Below are positions 6,781-12,703 of a DNA stretch of 12,703 nt, one piece after another; within the stretch, counting starts at the first letter, position 1; every line of letters starts with the position of its first letter. A program made the translations under genes and the position numbers. The stretch comes from an uncultured Fidelibacterota bacterium (lineage in GTDB: Bacteria; Fidelibacterota; Fidelibacteria; Fidelibacterales; Fidelibacteraceae), in contig CALMFL010000236.1 in the NCBI GenBank assembly GCA_937862595.1, positions 1 to 12,703 on the forward strand, read 5' to 3'. The notes under the pieces are model-generated. The model searched no databases. It worked only from the letters and a program-made list of their open reading frames with translations, and had not been told where the DNA came from.

Positions 6781-9486
6781 ATGAAGCGTATCCTGAAACA
6801 CGTTCTTGTCCTATGCCTTGCCGCTGCGGCGCTCTTCGCCCAGAAGGCCACCCTGCGCGGGGTGGTGACGGACGCCGCGACCGGCGAGCCGATGGCCGGG
6901 GTCAACATCATTTTAAGGGGGACCTATTACGGCGCCGCCACCGGGATGGACGGTTCCTATACCGTCACCGGCATGGGCCCGGGCACCTACGACATGATGG
7001 TCTCCATGATGGGCTACAAACAGCATCTTCACGGCGGGATCGAACTTACCGCCGGAGAGAACCGCCGCATCGACATCAAGCTTGAAACCACCGTCCTGGC
7101 CTTCGGGCAGGATGTGGTCGTCGTCGGGGAAAAACCCCTGATCGACGCCGCCTCCACGTCTTCCTCGGTGTCCGTCTCTGCAGACGACCTTCTCGGAAAG
7201 ATCGTGGAAAGCGTGGCCGATATCGTGGGACAGCAGGCCGGCGTGAGCACCTCCAACAACGAGATCCATATCCGCGGCGGGCGCGTGGACGAAAGCCAGT
7301 TCATTGTGGACGGCCTGTCGATCAAGGACCCGCTCACGGGCGAGACCTCCAATCTTTATGTGAACCCGAACGCCATCGAAGAGCTCGAGATCATTACCGG
7401 CGGGTTCAACGCCGAATACGGACAGGCGATGTCCGGAATTATCGACGTAAAGCTCAAGGAAGGGGCGTCAAAATTAGAGGGCTCACTCCGTTTCAAGACC
7501 GATCAGCTCTTCGGCGCCGCCGGGGTCAATACCGACAACCTGGAGTTCACGGTGGGCGGCCCGCTCTACGCGCAGGGAAAAAGCTTCCTGCCGGGTAATC
7601 TTTCCTATTTCGTGAGCGGCTACCTGTATCTTTCCGATTCCTATCTTCCGGGCGCCACGCAACTGTACCCCTACCGGGAATGGATGAACGCCTTCACCCG
7701 CCGCCAGGAGAACAACCTCTCCACCATGGCAAAACTGAGCTGGAATCTCTCCCAGAAATACAAGCTTTCCGTATCGTATAATCAGTCCGCCAACGTGAAC
7801 CAGGGCTATTTTACAAGCTCCTCCTTCCCCTACGCCTTCCAGGAGATCCTGGACAATTACCCGACCTATACCCGCGAATCCCGGGTGATCAACGGACTGT
7901 GGACGCATACGATCAATCCGAAACTGTTCTACACGGTCAACGCCGGCTATTTCTTCACCTCCTTCCATAAAGCGGTGCAGAACAAGCACTGGACTGACTA
8001 TGAGGAATGCCTGGACCTTGATCCCAACGAATACGCGTCCAAGGACGAGTTCGGGAACATCGTCGTCGCGACCGGGGATGAGTTCTGGGACCACGGCGAC
8101 GCCCCCTACTGGTACGACTACTGGAGCAAGAACTATACCCTGTCGGGAAACATGACCTATCATCCCAGCACCAAGCATAAGGTCAAGGCCGGCTTCGAAT
8201 ACCGCGCGACCGAAATGCAGGTCGTGGACATCTATAACCCCTGGATGGGCTCCGGTCTCGGCGAAAGTTACGACTACTACAATGTCCGGCCCTCCGACGG
8301 CTCCTTTTATATTCAGGACAAGATCACCTTTGAAGGCATGATCGCGAATATCGGCATCCGCTACGACTACTGGTTCATCGGCGATTACGTGACCCAGGCC
8401 ATGCTCAATCCCGACATCCTGACCATCACCGCCGCCGGCCGCGCGCAGTATTTCGAAGAGACCCATAATCTCTTCGGCGCACGCTTCAAGGGGCATCTGA
8501 GCCCCCGTCTCGGCATCAGCCATCCCGTGACCGACAACGACGTGCTGTATTTCAATTTCGGGCATTTCTCCCAGCTCCCGACCTACAACTATGTCTATGC
8601 AAAGCTGAACACGATCTCCGACAATCCCTACAGCCTGATCGGGAACCCGAACCTTGATCCCAAAACGACCGTCGCCTACGAGATCGGGGTGAAGCACAAA
8701 TTTTCCGCCGCCTCGGCGATCGAATTCAAGGCCTATTACAAGGACATGTTCGATTACGAGACCGCCCAGACCATCACCTCCTTCAATCCCCTGGTCGGGA
8801 ATTACAGCATGATGATGTACCTCAACATGGATTACGCCCGTTCGCGCGGCGTGGAATTCCTCTTCCGCCAGACCGCGGGAAAATACTTCAGCGGCGACGC
8901 TTCCCTCACCTATTCCGTGACGACCGGGAAAAGCTCCAGTCCGAACGACAACGTGCTGGTGGAAGCCGGCATGATCCCGGAAAAGCCGCTGACCGAGAAC
9001 TACCTGAGCTGGGACGAGCCCTTCAAGCTGATCGCAAACCTGCGCTTCCGGGTGTACGAGGACGAGCGTCCCCGCTACTTCATCAACAACTGGTCCCTGA
9101 ACGCGCACATTGAAGCCCAGTCGGGCAGACGCTATACCGAAAGCGTGATCCTGGATACGGTCAGGACCGCGGACGGCACGCTGTGGTACATCGGCACCTC
9201 CCGTTCCGACAATCCCTACGGCGAGATCGCCGATCCCTACATGACGGTCGACCTGAAATTCACCAAAGATTTCTATTACAAGCATATGACCTACGGATTT
9301 TATATCGACGTCCAGAACGTTTTTAATCACAAGGTTCCCCGAAGGATCAATCCCTTTACGGGCAAGCCCTACGATCCCGGTGAGATCATCAGCCTGACCT
9401 ATTATGGAAGCAGGAATCCGAATGAAGACCCGTCACGCTATTACGCTCCGCGCCAGATCATGCTCGGACTCTTTTTGAGGTTTTAA
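6781..9486 (+). CDS. TonB-dependent outer-membrane receptor with N-terminal carboxypeptidase-regulatory-like domain
   Basis: This 901-residue receptor would import a bound ligand across the outer membrane using TonB/ExbBD energy. A signal peptide ends at about A20. Residues 24-103 are a CarboxypepD_reg-like domain (LRGVVTDAATGEPMAGVNI, DGSYTVTGMGPGTYD). A DVVVVGEK stretch (111-118) stands where a TonB box is expected. The plug (about 120-228) has HIRGGR (163-168), FIVDGLSI (174-181) and GGFNAEYGQAMSGIIDV. The barrel fills the rest and ends in an aromatic residue (MLGLFLRF), as a BAM signal should. ATG 6781 is preferred over an in-frame TTG at 6763, which would overlap the previous gene and add six residues before the signal peptide. 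It starts one base after the lipoprotein gene and its stop abuts the next start. No SusD-like gene is adjacent. The substrate cannot be read from sequence. Confidence 0.94.
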   Translation: MKRILKHVLVLCLAAAALFAQKATLRGVVTDAATGEPMAGVNIILRGTYYGAATGMDGSYTVTGMGPGTYDMMVSMMGYKQHLHGGIELTAGENRRIDIKLETTVLAFGQDVVVVGEKPLIDAASTSSSVSVSADDLLGKIVESVADIVGQQAGVSTSNNEIHIRGGRVDESQFIVDGLSIKDPLTGETSNLYVNPNAIEELEIITGGFNAEYGQAMSGIIDVKLKEGASKLEGSLRFKTDQLFGAAGVNTDNLEFTVGGPLYAQGKSFLPGNLSYFVSGYLYLSDSYLPGATQLYPYREWMNAFTRRQENNLSTMAKLSWNLSQKYKLSVSYNQSANVNQGYFTSSSFPYAFQEILDNYPTYTRESRVINGLWTHTINPKLFYTVNAGYFFTSFHKAVQNKHWTDYEECLDLDPNEYASKDEFGNIVVATGDEFWDHGDAPYWYDYWSKNYTLSGNMTYHPSTKHKVKAGFEYRATEMQVVDIYNPWMGSGLGESYDYYNVRPSDGSFYIQDKITFEGMIANIGIRYDYWFIGDYVTQAMLNPDILTITAAGRAQYFEETHNLFGARFKGHLSPRLGISHPVTDNDVLYFNFGHFSQLPTYNYVYAKLNTISDNPYSLIGNPNLDPKTTVAYEIGVKHKFSAASAIEFKAYYKDMFDYETAQTITSFNPLVGNYSMMMYLNMDYARSRGVEFLFRQTAGKYFSGDASLTYSVTTGKSSSPNDNVLVEAGMIPEKPLTENYLSWDEPFKLIANLRFRVYEDERPRYFINNWSLNAHIEAQSGRRYTESVILDTVRTADGTLWYIGTSRSDNPYGEIADPYMTVDLKFTKDFYYKHMTYGFYIDVQNVFNHKVPRRINPFTGKPYDPGEIISLTYYGSRNPNEDPSRYYAPRQIMLGLFLRF

Positions 9487-10452
9487 ATGAAACGACCGAA
9501 ACGCCTACATGCGCTATTGTTCCTGATCCTGAGCACCGGCCTCGCATTTGCGGGACTGGGAGGGCAGCGGGCGGGCACGTCGATCCTGAATTTCCTGAAG
9601 ATCGATCCCAGCGCCGCATCCGGCGGACTGGGCGGGGCCTTTACCACCATCGTTCAGGATGCTTCCGTGATCCACTGGAATCCCGCCGTGACCGTACAGC
9701 TGGAAGGCACCTCGGTCGCGCTCTCGCATCTGGACTGGTTTGACGGCATCGGCTACGAATATTTCGCCCTGAGCCGCTCCATGAGGTCCTGGGCGTTCGG
9801 CGTCGAGATTGGCGCCCTGCACATGGACGCCATGGAGATCACCACCGAATACAAGCCCTACGGCTCGGGGGACTACTTTTCGTTCGCGGATTACTATGTG
9901 GGACTGAATTTCTCGAGGAAGATGAGCGACCGTTTCTCCTTCGGCTTCAGCGCGCGCATGGTCCGTGAAGAATACCTCGACCTGGCCACCACCTCCTTTG
10001 TCATGGACCTCGGGACCTATTACCGGACCGGTTTCCGCGACCTGGTCCTTGCCGTGGCCTTCCTCAATTTCGGAACCCCGACGGGACCCGCCGGAGAATA
10101 CGAGAATTCCGAGGGCTTCATGCGCGAATACGAGTCCTTCTCGCCGCCGACGACCTTCCACATCGGCTCCTCCATGACCCTCTATGAAAACGAATTTATG
10201 GACCTCTTTGCCGCGGTCCAGCTGAATCATCCCGTCGACAATGCGGAGACCTATATCCTTGCCCTGCAGGCAGGGTTCCTGAAGACATTCGATGTCAGGG
10301 CGGCCTACTCGATCGGGACCGAAATGCCCTTCTCGCTCGGACTCGGTTTCTCGGCCGAGCGCTGGAAGTCCGGACTGAAGATCGATTACGCCTTCCGCCC
10401 GCACCGTTATCTGGGGATCGTCAACCAAATACAGGTAAGCTATAACTTCTGA
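9487..10452 (+). CDS. PorV/PorQ-family outer-membrane beta-barrel protein
   Basis: The 321-residue product has a signal peptide ending at AFA (A22). The mature N-terminus has the family signature: AGTSILNFLKIDPSAAS (29-45), GLGGAFT (47-53), QDASVIHWNPA (57-67). Alternating hydrophobic/aromatic strands run to a final IQVSYNF with terminal Phe, as in FadL-like barrels. In type IX secretion PorV binds the sorting domain of cargo at the outer membrane and hands it to the attachment machinery; PorQ has a related role. The neighbouring OB-fold exoprotein has such a domain, so a dedicated shuttle role fits, but FCB genomes carry many paralogues of uncertain function. GAGG at 9477-9480 lies 6 bases before the ATG, which directly follows the receptor's stop (TAAATG). 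Its own stop overlaps the next start. Confidence 0.87.
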   Translation: MKRPKRLHALLFLILSTGLAFAGLGGQRAGTSILNFLKIDPSAASGGLGGAFTTIVQDASVIHWNPAVTVQLEGTSVALSHLDWFDGIGYEYFALSRSMRSWAFGVEIGALHMDAMEITTEYKPYGSGDYFSFADYYVGLNFSRKMSDRFSFGFSARMVREEYLDLATTSFVMDLGTYYRTGFRDLVLAVAFLNFGTPTGPAGEYENSEGFMREYESFSPPTTFHIGSSMTLYENEFMDLFAAVQLNHPVDNAETYILALQAGFLKTFDVRAAYSIGTEMPFSLGLGFSAERWKSGLKIDYAFRPHRYLGIVNQIQVSYNF

Positions 10453-11810
10453 TGAAACATTCACCACGCACATCCCTTATTTTTCTCTTTCTGACCGCGC
10501 TCGTCATGAGCTGTTCGGAAAACATGGACCTTCCGGATTCCGGAGGGAACACCAATACCGGCATTAACCGCGATACCGACAAGTATGTCGCCATCTCCCC
10601 GGACTGGACCTTTTCGGATCTGGGCCTGGTCACGCCGCTGGATATTTACGCATCAAAGGACGGCCGTCTCTATATCGCCGACAGTTCGCAAAACCGCATC
10701 CGCGTGATCCGCCCCTCGGGAGAGATCGAATCCGGCATCTACGATACCTTGGACAACCTGCCCCTGAAACCCACGGCGGTCTGCCTGGACGCCCGCTTCA
10801 ACGTCTATTATGTCGACAACGGGAACAAGGTCTACGTATGGCCGCAATTTTCCGCCGCGACGGGCATTGAGGGCATCGTGACCGGCCGTTACTACAACGA
10901 TAACGGCACGCCCGTCCTGATGGACCCGCGGAGCGGCCTGCTGAGCGGCCTGCGGGCGATCCCCTATTCCGAGATCGTCGACACGACCCTGACGGACGTG
11001 ATCGATTCGCTGGTTGCGCCGCATGTGTTCTATGACCCCCTGTCGGAACGGAACCGTCTGGGGACCACCGATCCGGTAAACCGGGAAGCCCTCAGCGGAA
11101 GACCCGTTTACGCGACGGTCAGCAAATCCTTTGTCGCCCTGGCGCCCGCCAGCGAAAGCAACCGCGCCATCTACGTCATGGATGCGGTGAACAACGAGAT
11201 TTTAAAAGTCCGCCTGATCCCGACCCTGATGGTGAAACTGAAGAACGGACAGCTGATCTGGCATTACGAAGGCGTTCTGGATAGGTTCGTCGCCACCGCC
11301 GGCACCGGCGCCGGAACGGTCGCACAGCCCCTTTCGCTTGCCAGCGACAACAGCGGCAACGTCTTCTATACGCAGACCGGGGACTTTTTCAGCGTTCACA
11401 AGCTGAACGGCAGCACCTATGAATCCGGCTTCCTCGTCGGCATCCATGATATCATGAACCTCGGCGAGTTCGGCTACGCCCGGGACATCAGCACCTCCTC
11501 GGAAGGGAACATCTTCGTTCTGGACACCCTGGACCGCGACGTGAAAATGTACGCCCCTACCGGCGATTTCCTGAAATCCGTCGTCGTGCGCGAAGAATGG
11601 ATACGCCTGACCGACTCCAGCTACGTCAACGACACCCTGGTCGTCCGGGACACCCTCGTCCTTCAGCAATATCCCGACCTGCTCAACAATCCCCTCGCCC
11701 TGACCGTGTATAACGATGTGATCTATACCCTTGACAACGGGAATTTCCGCATCCTCCGTTTCACCAAAGTGGACGACGTCGTCATCGACAACCCCGACCG
11801 GGAAGAATGA
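10452..11810 (+). CDS. NHL-repeat beta-propeller lipoprotein
   Basis: The 452-residue product has a type II signal peptide with lipobox VMSC (C21, followed by S22), so it is likely anchored to the outer membrane. At least six NHL-like blades can be traced: about 57-95 (TPLDIYASKDGRLYIADSSQ), 105-135, 225-256 (RAIYVMDAVNNEILKV), 290-318, 337-380 (RDISTSSEGNIFVLDTLDRD) and 410-445 (LALTVYNDVIYTLDNG). An insert of roughly 85 residues separates the second and third blades. This predicts a six-bladed propeller, a binding scaffold for proteins or glycans; enzymatic activity is not evident. The start overlaps the previous stop by one base (TGATG) and no clear Shine-Dalgarno is present, so translation probably depends on reinitiation. 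It is the last gene before a long pyrimidine-rich spacer. Confidence 0.9.
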   Translation: MKHSPRTSLIFLFLTALVMSCSENMDLPDSGGNTNTGINRDTDKYVAISPDWTFSDLGLVTPLDIYASKDGRLYIADSSQNRIRVIRPSGEIESGIYDTLDNLPLKPTAVCLDARFNVYYVDNGNKVYVWPQFSAATGIEGIVTGRYYNDNGTPVLMDPRSGLLSGLRAIPYSEIVDTTLTDVIDSLVAPHVFYDPLSERNRLGTTDPVNREALSGRPVYATVSKSFVALAPASESNRAIYVMDAVNNEILKVRLIPTLMVKLKNGQLIWHYEGVLDRFVATAGTGAGTVAQPLSLASDNSGNVFYTQTGDFFSVHKLNGSTYESGFLVGIHDIMNLGEFGYARDISTSSEGNIFVLDTLDRDVKMYAPTGDFLKSVVVREEWIRLTDSSYVNDTLVVRDTLVLQQYPDLLNNPLALTVYNDVIYTLDNGNFRILRFTKVDDVVIDNPDREE

Positions 11811-11827
11811 TCCACCCCTCTTCCCCT

Positions 11828-11882
11828 CTCCCCTTCGCTCCGATTCTTCGGAGCTACGGGGAGCATGCTTCTCCGCTTCTCC
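11828..11882. repeat. Hairpin repeat, copy 1 (two-tier stem)
   Basis: An outer stem CTCCCC (11828-11833) pairs with GGGGAG (11858-11863). Inside it GCTCCGA (11837-11843), loop TTCT, pairs perfectly with TCGGAGC (11848-11854). The 3' flank CTTCTCCGCTTCTCC (11868-11882) is shared exactly with copy 2. AGCATGCT (11862-11869) is a further palindrome that would compete with the outer stem. Confidence 0.7.
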
Positions 11883-11922
11883 ATTTCTCCTCCTCCCCAC
11901 CACTTCACCTCTCCACCACCCC
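11876..11922 (+). terminator. C-rich, G-free stretch: candidate Rho utilisation site
   Basis: In the RNA of the upstream genes these 47 bases contain 28 C and no G, the composition bubble typical of a rut site, and it starts about 65 bases after the last stop codon. No hairpin with a U run is present in the spacer, so Rho-dependent termination is a reasonable way for the six-gene transcript to end. The composition is also explained by the repeat family itself. Confidence 0.35.
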
Positions 11923-11923
11923 G

Positions 11924-11968
11924 CTCCCCTTCGTTAAAACTACGGGGAGCATACTTCTCCGCTTCTCC
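11924..11968. repeat. Hairpin repeat, copy 2 (open loop version)
   Basis: GCTCCCC (11923-11929) pairs with GGGGAGC (11944-11950). The flanks match copy 1: CTCCCCTTCG is identical, and of the 29 bases from CTACGGGG to CTTCTCC 28 are identical. The middle differs: six bases (TTAAAA) replace the 16-base inner hairpin of copy 1. Conserved arms with an exchanged centre point to a dispersed palindromic repeat family rather than simple duplication. Confidence 0.7.
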
Positions 11969-12023
11969 GCTTCTCTGCTTCTTCGCCTCTTTGCTTCTTC
12001 TCTCCCCAACATAAAGGACTCCC

Positions 12024-12703
12024 ATGAAAAAAATCCTCGCCCTCGTTTTCATCAGTCTGACGCTGACGGCCGCTCCGCCCTATACGCCGCCGGATCTCGC
12101 CTTTGATTCGGTCGGGGAACTGCACGCCTTCTTTACCTGGACCTCCGACAGAACGCCGGTCCTTAGCGCCCACCGCGGCGGTCCCTATCCGGGATATCCG
12201 GAGAACTGCATCGAGACCTTCGAACACGCGCTCATGCAGGTCCCGATGACCCTCGAGGTCGATGTCGCCATGACGAAGGACAGCGTCCTGATCCTGATGC
12301 ACGACCGCAGCATCGACCGGACGACCACCGGCAGCGGCCGCGTCGGCGAACTGGAATACGGGCTCATCCGGACCGTATTCCTCGAAGATAACGAGGGGAC
12401 GGCCACCGCTTACAGGGTCCCTACGCTGGAAGAGGCGCTGAACTGGACAAAAGGACGGACCGTCCTGAACCTGGATATCAAGCGCGGCGTGCCCTTTGAC
12501 AGGGTCGTCGACCTGATCCGCCGGACCGGGACGGAAGCTTCCGTCGTCGTGATCGTGTACAATATCGAGGACGGGAAAACGGTGCTGGACCTGGATCCGG
12601 ACCTGATGCTCTCCCTGGCGATCATGAACGAAGAAGAACTGGCGCGTTCAAAAGCGGCGGGGATCCCCATGGACCGCGTGACCGCCTTTACGGGAACACG
12701 CTT
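12024..12703 (+). CDS. Secreted glycerophosphodiester phosphodiesterase, 3' end beyond window
   Basis: The visible 226 residues hydrolyse-type GDPD signatures: HRGG (50-53) with general acid/base H50, E60-N61, metal-binding E78 and D80, HD (93-94) with the second catalytic His, DRTTTGSG (98-105), and LNLDIK (148-153) supplying a further acidic ligand and Lys. The enzyme family splits glycerophosphodiesters into sn-glycerol 3-phosphate and an alcohol using a divalent metal. A signal peptide (MKKILALVFISLTLTAA, cleavage near A17) places it in the periplasm or outside. AAAGGA at 12013-12018 lies 5 bases before the ATG. The frame is open to the last base of the window, so the C-terminus is missing. 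The 213-base spacer makes it a separate unit from the genes before it. A role in lipid-derived phosphate or glycerol scavenging is inferred. Confidence 0.92.
   Translation, partial: MKKILALVFISLTLTAAPPYTPPDLAFDSVGELHAFFTWTSDRTPVLSAHRGGPYPGYPENCIETFEHALMQVPMTLEVDVAMTKDSVLILMHDRSIDRTTTGSGRVGELEYGLIRTVFLEDNEGTATAYRVPTLEEALNWTKGRTVLNLDIKRGVPFDRVVDLIRRTGTEASVVVIVYNIEDGKTVLDLDPDLMLSLAIMNEEELARSKAAGIPMDRVTAFTGTR

Larger units (their letters stand above)
11811..12023 (+). other. Polypyrimidine spacer between the six-gene block and the next unit
   Basis: No gene is supported here. The + strand is almost all C and T, broken by two hairpin-bearing repeats (11828-11882 and 11924-11968) and a CTTCTCCGCTTCTCTGCTTCT-like slippery tract (about 11954-12003). 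Reading frames that cross it give low-complexity Ser/Pro or Glu/Arg/Lys-rich translations, a sign of non-coding repeat. The last bases contain the AAAGGA Shine-Dalgarno (12013-12018) of the following gene. Confidence 0.75.

Noticed and set aside
7483..9330. A 615-codon minus-strand open frame opposite the receptor barrel
   Set aside because: Same codon-bias shadow. The sense strand has clear family motifs and the antisense frame has none.
11954..12003. Short direct repeats (CTTCTCCG-like units) as a CRISPR array
   Set aside because: The units are contiguous pyrimidine microsatellite with no unique spacers of constant length.
11723..12052. A minus-strand frame with a Glu/Arg/Lys-rich translation across the spacer
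   Set aside because: It is low-complexity translation of the polypyrimidine repeat, runs into the start of the phosphodiesterase gene, and has no domain.
11807..12106. A plus-strand frame with a Ser/Pro/Leu-rich translation
   Set aside because: It overlaps the end of the NHL gene and the phosphodiesterase start out of frame, and consists of the same repeat.

Overview
The window reads as chromosome of a Gram-negative bacterium of the FCB group (Bacteroidota, Ignavibacteriota, Calditrichota, Marinimicrobia, KSB1-like lineages). The phylum cannot be fixed from this sequence. The case for FCB is a C-terminal domain opening with NYPNPFNPVTTIRF and ending SSGVYFYR...KMLLLK (the sorting domain of type IX secretion cargo), a TonB-dependent receptor with an N-terminal carboxypeptidase-regulatory-like domain, a PorV/PorQ-like outer-membrane protein, and two lipoproteins. 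Coding DNA is GC-rich and strongly avoids TTA, CTA and TCA codons. The 357-base leader is visibly AT-rich.

Layout: positions 1-357 are a non-coding leader with several palindromes, including two copies of a motif AACTTGNNTCAAGTT, and a possible promoter. Six genes follow on the + strand: a secreted beta-rich protein with an EF-hand-like loop (358-2502); a secreted protein built from repeated OB-fold-like domains with a type IX sorting domain (2527-5178); an Ig-like lipoprotein with a glutamine-amidotransferase-like C-terminal domain (5265-6779); a TonB-dependent receptor (6781-9486); a PorV/PorQ-family barrel (9487-10452); and an NHL beta-propeller lipoprotein (10452-11810). The last four are separated by 1, 0 and -1 bases, so they are almost certainly co-transcribed and translationally coupled. 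The first two are linked by 24- and 86-base spacers, the second holding a strong GC hairpin. A 213-base polypyrimidine spacer (11811-12023) with a duplicated hairpin element and a C-rich, G-free stretch separates this block from a second unit. That unit begins with a secreted glycerophosphodiester phosphodiesterase cut by the window end.

Every product of the six-gene block carries an export signal and every one is predicted to end in the outer membrane, on a lipid anchor, or outside the cell. The simplest reading is one cell-surface module: receptor and barrel in the outer membrane, two anchored accessory lipoproteins, and two exoproteins, at least one of them a type IX cargo. The receptor has no SusD partner, so this is not a standard Sus glycan locus. 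The ligand is unknown. No tRNA, rRNA, CRISPR array, transposase or integrase was seen.
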